A stretch of DNA of 64,000 bases from Paenibacillus oceani (lineage in GTDB: Bacteria > Bacillota > Bacilli > Paenibacillales > NBRC-103111), in contig NZ_JACXJA010000044.1 in the NCBI RefSeq assembly GCF_014705615.1, positions 1 through 64,000 of the forward strand. The letters run 5' to 3'. Positions 35,311 to 43,478 of the stretch are shown piece by piece. Position 1 is the first letter of the stretch. Every line of letters starts with the position of its first letter. A model generated the notes under the pieces. The model made no database searches and was not told the DNA's origin. It worked only from the letters and a program-made list of their open reading frames with translations. Both the position numbers and the translations under genes were made by a program.

Positions 35311-36137
35311 TTACTCGTGATGGCTGGCGCCACCCGCCCCCATAGCGCGAATATACTCTTCCGGCGACCGTCCGAGCACCGCTTTGAAATCTTTGATGAA
35401 ATGAGCTTGGTCGTAATAACCCAGATCCACCGACAGCTTGGCCCAATCCGGAATCAGCCCCTTCTCCATCTGCATCGCCGCTTCGTGCAGCCGATACCGC
35501 TGAATGACCCATTTCGGGGTAACCCCACGTACTTATCGAACAGCCGCTGAATCGTACGTTTGTTGCACCCGAAGCGCGACACGACATCGTCCACCTTCGT
35601 AATCGCCCGTTCCCGCTCAATCGTCTCGACGATCCGGCATGCCAGATCGAGACTGTCATCCGCCTGCGGCAGCCTTTCACGAAAAAACCGTTCCGCCGCC
35701 TCCACAACCCCGGCGTCATCAGCCGCCGACAAGACGTTTTCCTCGACGGGCCGGGCGTCGCAGCCGAACACTTCCCCGAAACGGACGGAACGGCCGGTCA
35801 GCCCGGATACGGGGGATCGCCAGAACGGATAAAAGCCGCCGGGCTTAAACATGACCCCCAGCACCATTCCCTGGTCGTACAGCAGTTGGGAAGATGTTTG
35901 TAAAGGAATGCCGTAAATCCGCGTGTTTTCTTTCTCAAATACAAGATTGACATTCGGATGCGATAAGACGACTTGCCGGTAAGGCGGTTCTCCTCGCAAA
36001 TCCCATCGCGCCACCCAATACCGCAGAATAAACGGCGCAAGCTCCGGCGAGGGAGCATGGCGGGTGATAAGAAATTTATGCTTGCCCGCTTCCTGATTCA
36101 AAATGCCCTTGCCGGAATGGTCCACGTTCGACTGCAT
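35311..36137 (-). pseudogene. AraC family regulator, disrupted by a one-base frameshift
   Basis: Residues 1 to ~205 read in one frame from the ATG at 36137 (GGAGGAG five bases upstream), with an N-terminal sensor domain (FGCDARPVEENV) and the first helix-turn-helix ending CNKRTIQRLFDKYVG. After a run of four G on the coding strand (plus-strand C 35523-35526) the frame changes. The correct C-terminal part (TPKWVIQRYRLHEAAMQMEK, then LGYYDQAHFIKDFKAVLG) continues in another frame to a TAA at 35311. One added G restores the whole gene. This is either a real inactivating mutation or a homopolymer sequencing error; the rest of the gene shows no decay. Confidence 0.85.
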
Positions 36138-36302
36138 ACCTGCTCCTCCCCGCTCTTCCGTCCTCATCCGGTGATGAGGAGCGCTGTCGCGTTTTTACAA
36201 TACAGCCTGTATGGGGCTGCTCTATGATGTACATTATCAAACGGATAGCGGATCGTGCAACGGATCTGCCCTTCGAATCCGTATAAGGAGGCCGAATCGC
36301 CA

Positions 36303-36752
36303 ATGGAACAAACATTTATCACGTATATAGGAGCGATACCCGAACACATTTGGGACATTCTTACGAAGCCGGAGTATGTGAAGCAAATCTTTTTTGGCAG
36401 CATCCTCCAATCCACGTTCGAGCCGGGAAGCTCCTTCCAATACGTCGGTCCGGGAAGCGACGGCGAAGAAACGGTTCACGTATACGGCACCGTGCTCGTA
36501 TTCGAGCCTTACCGGCTGATGAGTTTTCTGGAGCATCCGGGACCGTCCTACTACGCCAATCACGCCGAGCTGGAATCGAGAATTACAATGACGCTCGAAA
36601 CGGTCGGCGACTGCACCAAACTGGTGCTCGTCAACGATCAATGGACGGCCAACCACCCGTCTCAAGCCAAAACGCCGGAATCGTGGCCGATTGTGCTGAG
36701 CAATATTAAAACGTTGGCGGAGACGGGCAAGACTTTGAATTTGGGCCGGTAA
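36303..36752 (+). CDS. SRPBCC (AHSA1-like) family protein
   Basis: A 149-residue protein of the START/AHSA1 fold. Typical features are the start FITYIGAIPEHIWDILTKPE (residues 4-23), FFGSILQSTFEPGSSF (about 27-42), YRLMSFLEHP (about 73) and the C-terminal long helix PESWPIVLSNIKTLAETG. Such proteins bind a hydrophobic ligand or serve as activators; many are encoded with ArsR regulators, but here the neighbour is a divergent AraC gene. The ATG at 36303 is chosen because AAGGAGG lies upstream (11-base spacing) and the domain begins there. The specific role is unknown. Confidence 0.88.
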   Translation: MEQTFITYIGAIPEHIWDILTKPEYVKQIFFGSILQSTFEPGSSFQYVGPGSDGEETVHVYGTVLVFEPYRLMSFLEHPGPSYYANHAELESRITMTLETVGDCTKLVLVNDQWTANHPSQAKTPESWPIVLSNIKTLAETGKTLNLGR

Positions 36753-36778
36753 TTATCGCTATTGAAGACACTTTTATA

Positions 36779-36820
36779 AGAAGCTTCCTTCCCATTTTGT
36801 GGAGGGAGCTTCTTTTTTTA
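36779..36820 (+). terminator. Rho-independent terminator after SRPBCC gene
   Basis: The stem AAGAAGCT-TCC / GGA-GGAGCTTCTT is followed by a run of seven T. It lies 26 bases downstream of the stop codon. Confidence 0.9.
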
Positions 36821-36998
36821 ATATCTATTTCCCAGTCTTTATGTTTATTTGAGCCTAGACACTTATTGATTGCTGCTATTTTGCATAAGCGAGAATCTAT
36901 ATTTCAACGTAACTCATGTTCCATAAACAAACTAATAATGGTATTATTTAGGTTATAAATATACTCATGAGTTCTATTTAATAAAGGCGGTTGACCCT

Positions 36999-37874
36999 AT
37001 GAACATCCAAATCAAAAACTTGAGCAAGAAATACGGCAATCACCATGCGCTATCGCAACTTAACCTGTCAATCGGCTCCGGCATGTTCGGATTGCTGGGA
37101 CCTAACGGCACCGGGAAGACGACTCTGATGAAAATACTCGCGACTTTACAAGCGCCTTCAAGTGGCGAAGTCCGATTCGGAGAGCTGCTTCTCGGCAAAG
37201 ACGATCATGAAATTCGCAAAGTAGTCGGATATTTGCCACAGCATTTCGGACTTTATGAACGATTAACCGGGGAGGAGTTTCTCGATTATATCGCCATTCT
37301 GAAAGGAATCAGACATCCTGTTCACAGAAAAAAACAAATCGACGCCGTGCTGGAGGAAGTAAATTTAGCCGATAAGCGGAAATTCAAGATCAGGACGTAT
37401 TCCGGAGGAATGCGTCAACGAGTCGGCATCGCTCAGGCACTGCTAGGAAATCCACAAATTATTATTACGGACGAGCCTACGGTCGGACTCGATCCAGAGG
37501 AGCGAATCCGGTTTCGAAACATGCTCGGCGAGCTAAGCGTCGACCGGATCGTACTTTTGTCCACTCATATAGTCGGCGATATCGAAACCAGCTGCACAGA
37601 GCTGGCGATTATGCACGCGGGAAACGTCTTGTTCCAGGGACAGCCAGAGACTCTTCTCGACCGGATGGAGGGCAAAGTATGGACGACTATCGTAAACAAA
37701 CAAGAATCGGCCGAAATTCGTTCGAAGAAAAACTTTCTATCCCAGCGTACCGTTCAGAACGGTTATGAACTCCGGGTTTTATCCGACGAAACTCCAATCG
37801 GGCAAGCGGTTTTGGCATCGCCAAATCTAGAAGACGCTTACATGGCTCTCATAGGAGGTCATTCTATTGAGTGA
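36999..37874 (+). CDS. ABC transporter ATP-binding protein
   Basis: A 291-residue ATPase of the ABC-2 exporter group. Walker A is GPNGTGKT (about residues 34-41), the Q-loop is LPQHFG, the ABC signature is YSGGMRQR (about 134), Walker B is IIITDEP (about 155-161) and the H-loop is LLSTHIVGD (about 187-195). The ~80-residue C-terminal extension is common in this group. It is the first gene of a rightward operon with two membrane partners, and its last bases overlap the next start. This operon is visibly richer in A+T than its neighbours, which suggests acquisition. It is preceded by a TATAAA-rich promoter region with a possible -10 near 36950-36960. Confidence 0.95.
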   Translation: MNIQIKNLSKKYGNHHALSQLNLSIGSGMFGLLGPNGTGKTTLMKILATLQAPSSGEVRFGELLLGKDDHEIRKVVGYLPQHFGLYERLTGEEFLDYIAILKGIRHPVHRKKQIDAVLEEVNLADKRKFKIRTYSGGMRQRVGIAQALLGNPQIIITDEPTVGLDPEERIRFRNMLGELSVDRIVLLSTHIVGDIETSCTELAIMHAGNVLFQGQPETLLDRMEGKVWTTIVNKQESAEIRSKKNFLSQRTVQNGYELRVLSDETPIGQAVLASPNLEDAYMALIGGHSIE

Positions 37875-40026
37875 ATGGCTCTACATGCTTCGAATCGAGC
37901 TTCGCCTCCTTCTGCGCGGAATTACATTTCAAATTGCAATAGCTTTAGCGATCGGTTACGGTATTTTGATCTATGTAACGGTGGAAGATTTGGCGAAAAT
38001 CGTCCATTGGGGATACTTTATAAGACAGTTCCAATACTGGTTTTTGTTCCCCATAACGATGATTGCACTCGTATCGAGCGTTTATAAAGCGAGAGAGGAC
38101 CAAACAACAGGAGTCGCCCAACTGCTGCTTAGCCTTCCTTATTCCAGCTCGAAACGGATTAGTGCCAAACTGACTGCCATCCTGCTGCCCTTCTTACTTG
38201 TATCGGCAATTCCCGTTGTCATTTGGCTGACTGCCCGAGTGGACATATCGCCGGCCGAACGTCTGTACATAGCGGGTCTGCTTGCTTCGGCAGCTATCCC
38301 TTTAGGCTTTATCGTTTGCGCCGGTTTTGTAACCGGTTACGCGACTAAAGGCCGGGTCGCTTACGTAGCTGCACTTCTGATCTGGTGTGCGTTCAGCCCG
38401 ATCGGGCTGATGGTTTATTACCCGGCGATCCCGGTTGCAGTCCGGGATTTTCTGAACGTATTTGTTCCGTTCGGCTATTACATGGAGTACTTCGCCGGGT
38501 TTATCAAAGACGTCACCTTCTGGCTGTATCGCGTCTTTTATTTCGCTTTGGCAGCCTCCTTCGTCCTTTTGACCATTGTGCTAGTACGACGAAAACGCAA
38601 AGAGGTCGACAGGTTTTGGATCCCCGTCACCTCTCTAGTACTTGCTCTCTCCCTTACCTTCGGAACGGGAGCTGCCTTCTTCCGATTTCAACAATCAAGG
38701 ATGTTAGCTTCTGTTCTTGAAGCGGAGCGGATTAAAGCCGATGAGCTCCTTTTACCCAACCAGCCGATGGATGGAAAAATAACACCTCTGCCCGCTTACC
38801 GGGTGAACCGTTATGACATCGATGCAAGTTATCGGGATGACGAGATGGATTTTCAGGTCAAAATGATCGTAGCACCAAAGGGGCAGCAGCCTGTCACACA
38901 ATTGGAATTCACTCTATGGGACCAGCTCGACCTTGCATCGGTCCAAGTGAACGGGCTAGCAGTCGATTATGATCGTGAGCGTAATTTTATCGCCATTCCT
39001 CTTGCATCGCCGCTAAGTCCAAACGTCAAAGCGGACATCGTTATGACCTATCGTGGAAAAATAGACGAGTGGCGGCCGATGCGGCCGTATCGCCAAACGT
39101 ATGAAGTGTTGGCGCCTCTTTATACGGCAAACAGGAACAAACTTTTACTGCCGAGTCACATCGCTTGGTATCCGCTTCCCGGCAAAGTGGTGGCACATCA
39201 ATCGTTCCAACAGCACGACTTTATCCGAAGCGAGGTAATTACGAACGACGATTTTGAAACAATATACTCGTTTATCTACCCGGCTCAATTTCTAGTAACG
39301 GTCCATTATCCGGAAACTCTCCAAATGGAAAGCAATTTACGGAAAATTAGCCGAGAGGTGCTCAACGGGACTCAATCGGTCCAATTTGAAGGATCGGCCG
39401 TATATGGAGTTTCCTTGCTGGGCGGCAGCCTGAAAACGATCGTGTATGAGACGCCTGATCTAAAAGTAAAGGCGATTGCAAACAGCTTAATCTCCACTAG
39501 TCATATGGAACAATTCGCTAAGAGTTATCACCAGTTGGCAATGGAACTGTCGCGTATAATGCAACATCCGATACCGGATAAAGAAATTACTCTCGTCATC
39601 ATAGACAACGCAACCACCAGCGACTTTGTACGGCAAACAGATTCAATCGTCAAGGTAAGCAAAACTGCAATAGCGGAAGCGTCATTTGATGAAGCATCAC
39701 CTGTCGCAAAATATATATTTATCAACTTGCTTAGCATGAACATAAGCGAGCAAACATCGGCCAATAGCCCGGTATCCGGAGACAATCAAAATTTATGGTC
39801 TTATTTGCTTAAAGATTATTTAACACACAAGGACTCGCCTCCTTTCCGTCTAGCCGAAACCGGGGATAGGGTTCACAAAACTATGAGTGAATCACTCCAA
39901 AAAATCGAGGCCTATATGAATACTCATTCCAACGAACAGATCGAGGCGATGATTCGCCGGTTGCACCAAGCTATTCGCAACAAACCTCTGGAAACCGTCG
40001 ATGTAACTACAATACTGAAGAAATAG
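37867..40026 (+). CDS. ABC-2 type permease fused to an M1 aminopeptidase-like domain without catalytic motif
   Basis: A 719-residue membrane protein. The N-terminal ~270 residues hold about seven hydrophobic segments with the ABC-2 permease pattern (the segment LLSLPYSSSKRISAKLTAIL is typical). The C-terminal ~440 residues face outside and look like the beta-sandwich start of an M1 aminopeptidase (YDIDASYRDDEMDFQVK, then FTLWDQLDLASVQVNGL and VMTYRGKIDEW, about 315-400). They lack an HExxH zinc motif, so catalysis is not expected. The start is a TTG with AGGAGG eight bases upstream that overlaps the end of the ATPase gene, so translation is coupled. The transported molecule is unknown; related exporters handle peptides or act in cell-surface quality control. 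Confidence 0.82.
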   Translation: MSEWLYMLRIELRLLLRGITFQIAIALAIGYGILIYVTVEDLAKIVHWGYFIRQFQYWFLFPITMIALVSSVYKAREDQTTGVAQLLLSLPYSSSKRISAKLTAILLPFLLVSAIPVVIWLTARVDISPAERLYIAGLLASAAIPLGFIVCAGFVTGYATKGRVAYVAALLIWCAFSPIGLMVYYPAIPVAVRDFLNVFVPFGYYMEYFAGFIKDVTFWLYRVFYFALAASFVLLTIVLVRRKRKEVDRFWIPVTSLVLALSLTFGTGAAFFRFQQSRMLASVLEAERIKADELLLPNQPMDGKITPLPAYRVNRYDIDASYRDDEMDFQVKMIVAPKGQQPVTQLEFTLWDQLDLASVQVNGLAVDYDRERNFIAIPLASPLSPNVKADIVMTYRGKIDEWRPMRPYRQTYEVLAPLYTANRNKLLLPSHIAWYPLPGKVVAHQSFQQHDFIRSEVITNDDFETIYSFIYPAQFLVTVHYPETLQMESNLRKISREVLNGTQSVQFEGSAVYGVSLLGGSLKTIVYETPDLKVKAIANSLISTSHMEQFAKSYHQLAMELSRIMQHPIPDKEITLVIIDNATTSDFVRQTDSIVKVSKTAIAEASFDEASPVAKYIFINLLSMNISEQTSANSPVSGDNQNLWSYLLKDYLTHKDSPPFRLAETGDRVHKTMSESLQKIEAYMNTHSNEQIEAMIRRLHQAIRNKPLETVDVTTILKK

Positions 40027-40039
40027 GCTGGGATCGGAT

Positions 40040-40711
40040 ATGATTAAAAATGGACTGTTCAAACGGTATTATTTACACTGGAAAATTGTTAATTCCGGAA
40101 TCGTCTGGGCTGCTATCGCTTTCGCCATCGCAATTGCTGTCGTCTGTTTTTATTTGCCAGAGCTAGGACTAGTAAGGAGGACGGTAACCGTTAAAAATGT
40201 TCGGATCGCCTACGAAGTGGCTTCCCCTGTATTTTCCATACTTATCTTTTCCCAATTGATGGCCGAGGATATGGAATCGAAAGTGATGATGTGGTTGAAG
40301 TCGCTTCCGATTCGTACATGGAGCTTTTTATTGGAACGCTGGCTGATCGGCATGACACTCGTGCTGCTAGTCTTTACAGTATCCATTCAATTGATCAGTT
40401 GGTTTGTTATCACGCTTGATTTTAAACACTTTATGTTGTCTATTTTGGCTCCCTCTATGCTGCTCGGACATTTGGCCTTATTGTTAACCGTGCTCGGGAG
40501 AAACGGAGTTATCGGCATGGCGGTTCCGTTATTTATATGGGTGCTGGATTTACTTACGAACGGAAGGATCTTATTCTCGCTTTATTTGTTTAACGAGAGC
40601 TTTCCTAAGTTCGGTATAGACCCGCAATGGAACCGGGCGTTGATCTGGGTTTGTGCAGCATCTTTTTTGGTGTTAAGCGTCTTGGCAATGAGCAGGCGTG
40701 TTCAGAGGTAA
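40040..40711 (+). CDS. Small ABC-2 type membrane protein of the exporter operon
   Basis: A 223-residue protein with about six hydrophobic segments (at residues 18-38, 58-78, 110-135, 140-160, 167-190 and 200-220). It starts 13 bases after the permease gene and shares its A+T-rich composition. The spacing, orientation and topology make it a second membrane subunit of the same exporter. No name-giving motif was recognised. It ends about 20 bases before a terminator-like stem. Confidence 0.75.
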   Translation: MIKNGLFKRYYLHWKIVNSGIVWAAIAFAIAIAVVCFYLPELGLVRRTVTVKNVRIAYEVASPVFSILIFSQLMAEDMESKVMMWLKSLPIRTWSFLLERWLIGMTLVLLVFTVSIQLISWFVITLDFKHFMLSILAPSMLLGHLALLLTVLGRNGVIGMAVPLFIWVLDLLTNGRILFSLYLFNESFPKFGIDPQWNRALIWVCAASFLVLSVLAMSRRVQR

Positions 40712-41104
40712 TGGATCATTTTATAATCGCAAAACCCGGAGGCTCAATGGCTTCCGGGTTTGTCGTTTCTTTCACTACTTCTTACTTTACCTTGCTATTC
40801 GTCAAGGCAAAACAATCTGTTGATTCGGATAAATCCGGTTCGGATTCGTCAATTTGTTCAACTGCTGCAGCATGGAATCCGCTGTTTACGAGCGTAAACG
40901 GAGTCGATTACACGTTCGAGCGGATGGCTGACCTGCGGATGGACGTTCGTACGATGCAGAGACAAATCACTTTTGGGCAGGAAAACGTGCTCGCCGGGTT
41001 TGACAAACTGTAGCAGCAGTTCCAGCATCGACTCGGCCTGCACGGATTCAGAAAGCTTTAGACGGTGCAACCCTAGCTAACCGCATCGAGCAGCCATAGT
41101 CGGT
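40712..41104. pseudogene. Mosaic of gene remnants including a LysM tail copy
   Basis: This 393-base gap holds no intact gene. At 40801-40872, on the minus strand, lies an exact 72-base copy of the last codons and stop of the LysM protein encoded at 51257-54574. The GC-rich stem after it (40731-40761) is also like that gene's terminator. Upstream (40873-41070, minus strand) is a 60-70 codon open frame with a segment of the type LLELLLQFVKPGEHVFLPKS, which may be a fragment of a different enzyme; I cannot assign it. The stretch appears to be debris of recombination between two loci. Confidence 0.6.
40731..40761. terminator. Terminator-like stem at the end of the exporter operon
   Basis: AAACCCGGAGGC and GCTTCCGGGTTT form a stem with one mismatch and a short loop. 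It lies 20 bases downstream of the last exporter gene and can also end transcripts arriving from the right. It is highly similar to the stem at 51205-51238. Confidence 0.7.
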
Positions 41105-43423
41105 TCAAGCGTTGCCCAGTTGGATATTGCTGGTCTCGACAAAGCTGCGCGCTTTAGCTTGCAGATCCGCCAGCTGCAGCGGGTCCAGACTGCCTTCGAA
41201 TACATTGCGAACCAGCGCCAGATCGACAGTATCCCAAAATCCCCCGGAAGGATTCACCACATCAACGCTCTGCGTCCCGCCCTTCGTAAACGTATTGCCT
41301 TCGATCGATACAAAGATGCCCTCCATGCCGCTCGCGGATGAGTTTGAATAAGCGCAGCGCAGCAAAGAGCTTTGTTTACCGAAACGGTTGTCCGCAATCC
41401 ACATCCGGTTTTTGAGCGTCTGCATGCTGTTGTCGATCGTGATCAATGCGGCAGAATCATAAGACAGCATCCCGTCAGCAAGGGTTGAGCGACTTAATTC
41501 AATGCGGCAGCGGCGTACGACAAGCTCACGTACGATGTTGGGCGCACCGGAACGATTTTGAATGAAGAACGCTCTTCCTCGCATCGGTCCGGCAATCTCG
41601 CAATCGTAAAATTCCAGCCGCCTAACGCCTTTGGCTAAATTCACTCCATAATAAACCGCGCTGTTGAACGGATTCTCCGGGTAATCCTCGTACAAAATCC
41701 GACAATGCTCAAACGCAATGTCCACATCGGTCGATTCCGAGGCGGTCCCTGTCCACAGCTGCAGCTGATGGATCAGACAATGGCTCAGCTTCAATCGCGC
41801 GCCGGCGCCGCGCGGCCAGAGGCGCACGGACAAGTCTTCGCTCGGATAAAAGGTGCAGTGGTGAAACTCGGTATCGTTATACGTATAGCATCCGCTTGTA
41901 CCGGCGGTGAAGCGGATCAAGCAGCGGTGGAACGCAGTTCGCTTGGCATAAAATCCGGAGGAGATGAATCTTGCTTCAATCGCCATGTCGCTCACAGTGA
42001 TCGATTCGATCGTGTTTTCGTAGCCGGCTGCCGCTTTCTGCACCGTCATAAAGTCTTTGCAGCCCCCTCCGACATTGCTGATATACACATGGCCGATATC
42101 GATGTTATACTGTCTCCACTCGCTGGTCAGCTCGAATCGGTCTCCGCCGGTCCAGTTCACATAGCTGTCCCGAATTATGATTTCATCTTTGGCCGACAAG
42201 TCGAAGCAATCCGGCGTATGGTCCGGACAATCGATGTACATCCTCTCCAGCAATTGACGGTCGCAGCGGATAAACTTGCCTACGGATACCGGAACGACTG
42301 CACCCTCCCGTACATAAGTCAACCCGTGCACATGCAAATTCCCGCATTCCCCGATACAGATCATTTCCGCGCCGCCCGCATCCCCTTCGATGCCAATATC
42401 GGACAGCTCCGCCTGCTCGCAGTGCGTCACTCGTATAAAGGAAGGCGACATCGCTTGCTTCAGTGTCGGCTGCGCCGTCATGTTGATATAGGAGCCGCCC
42501 TGCCCTCGAAGCGTCAGGCGGTTTAAAACCACCTTGCCGCGCCGTTCCGATACGTCGCCCTGATTCGCCCTGCCGTCCACGCTCAGGTGCGGCCGCTGCT
42601 CGCCCGGGCTGGCCAGAATGCCATATCCCCACGCCCCCTCGTATTCCTCGGTCGAAGACAGCGTCAGATGGTCCATATACAGCTCTTCGAAATCTTCAAA
42701 TAAAAAGCCGTTGAAGTTTTTCGAGTTGCGGCTGCCCCATTCCGTATTGATCGCCACCAGCCATTTGCCGGCGTCGACCAGCCGCGCTCCGTTGCCTTCA
42801 ATCATCATACGCCCGAATCCGGCAACGACAATGGAGGACTCGTACCGATACGTCCGGTCAGAAAACCGGACGTGCCTCGGCTTACCGAAGAAGGCGCGTC
42901 GCAGTCCGTCCGACTGGTCAGCAACCGCGTCCCCGTCTGCGCAAAACCAGTCCACACAGACGGAGCCCAGGCCATCGACATGGCCGGGACCTTGAAACAA
43001 TTGTCTCGTCGGGGCATGAATTTCACCGTGAACGGTCACGACGATTCCGGACTGAATCTGCAGCTTTCCTTCGGATAGGAACAGCAGAGTCACGCCCGCA
43101 GGCACGGTGAACGAGGCGGTAACTTTGATCTCCTGCTCAATGAGCACGGTAGGCTTGGATGGCGAAGCGACAGCATCCAGCAACTGTGTGAACGTCTTGA
43201 CCGGCATCTTATGCGAAGGATCAGGGCCATAAGTATCGTAGGTGACAGTTGTAACCGCTTGCGCTTGGAGCGGACCCAATACCTGTCCCCCCCGTCCTGC
43301 AGCGACCAATGCGGCGCCTGCAAGCCCGATTGAGGCCAGCACCTTGCGCCGGCTGATCTGCCCTCTCATCGCCTGCTCTTTGGGTATTGTTCCGTCGTAC
43401 CGTTCGACTTCCTTCTGATGCAT
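41105..43423 (-). CDS. Tat-exported right-handed beta-helix protein
   Basis: A 772-residue secreted protein with a twin-arginine leader (ISRRKVLASIGLAGAALVAA, about residues 23-42), the third with this leader type in the window. The following region is beta-helix-like: short strands and Asn/Asp turns, with an opening domain (about 60-200) containing CVDWFCADGDAVADQSDGLR in place of the usual GAxGDGxxDD motif. The middle (about 280-700) is made of irregular coils. It is the last gene of a leftward operon behind an orphan binding protein, so it probably acts on the same polysaccharide. The catalytic residues cannot be assigned by eye. Confidence 0.82.
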   Translation of the reverse strand: MHQKEVERYDGTIPKEQAMRGQISRRKVLASIGLAGAALVAAGRGGQVLGPLQAQAVTTVTYDTYGPDPSHKMPVKTFTQLLDAVASPSKPTVLIEQEIKVTASFTVPAGVTLLFLSEGKLQIQSGIVVTVHGEIHAPTRQLFQGPGHVDGLGSVCVDWFCADGDAVADQSDGLRRAFFGKPRHVRFSDRTYRYESSIVVAGFGRMMIEGNGARLVDAGKWLVAINTEWGSRNSKNFNGFLFEDFEELYMDHLTLSSTEEYEGAWGYGILASPGEQRPHLSVDGRANQGDVSERRGKVVLNRLTLRGQGGSYINMTAQPTLKQAMSPSFIRVTHCEQAELSDIGIEGDAGGAEMICIGECGNLHVHGLTYVREGAVVPVSVGKFIRCDRQLLERMYIDCPDHTPDCFDLSAKDEIIIRDSYVNWTGGDRFELTSEWRQYNIDIGHVYISNVGGGCKDFMTVQKAAAGYENTIESITVSDMAIEARFISSGFYAKRTAFHRCLIRFTAGTSGCYTYNDTEFHHCTFYPSEDLSVRLWPRGAGARLKLSHCLIHQLQLWTGTASESTDVDIAFEHCRILYEDYPENPFNSAVYYGVNLAKGVRRLEFYDCEIAGPMRGRAFFIQNRSGAPNIVRELVVRRCRIELSRSTLADGMLSYDSAALITIDNSMQTLKNRMWIADNRFGKQSSLLRCAYSNSSASGMEGIFVSIEGNTFTKGGTQSVDVVNPSGGFWDTVDLALVRNVFEGSLDPLQLADLQAKARSFVETSNIQLGNA

Positions 43424-43478
43424 GTTTCATTTCGCTCCTCTCTCGATAACGAGATGTCATGGCATCGGGGATTGCTAC

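Noticed and set aside
40627-41013. A 128-codon rightward frame overlapping the last exporter gene
   Set aside because: It begins inside the exporter gene and continues into the gene-remnant area; no domain is recognisable.
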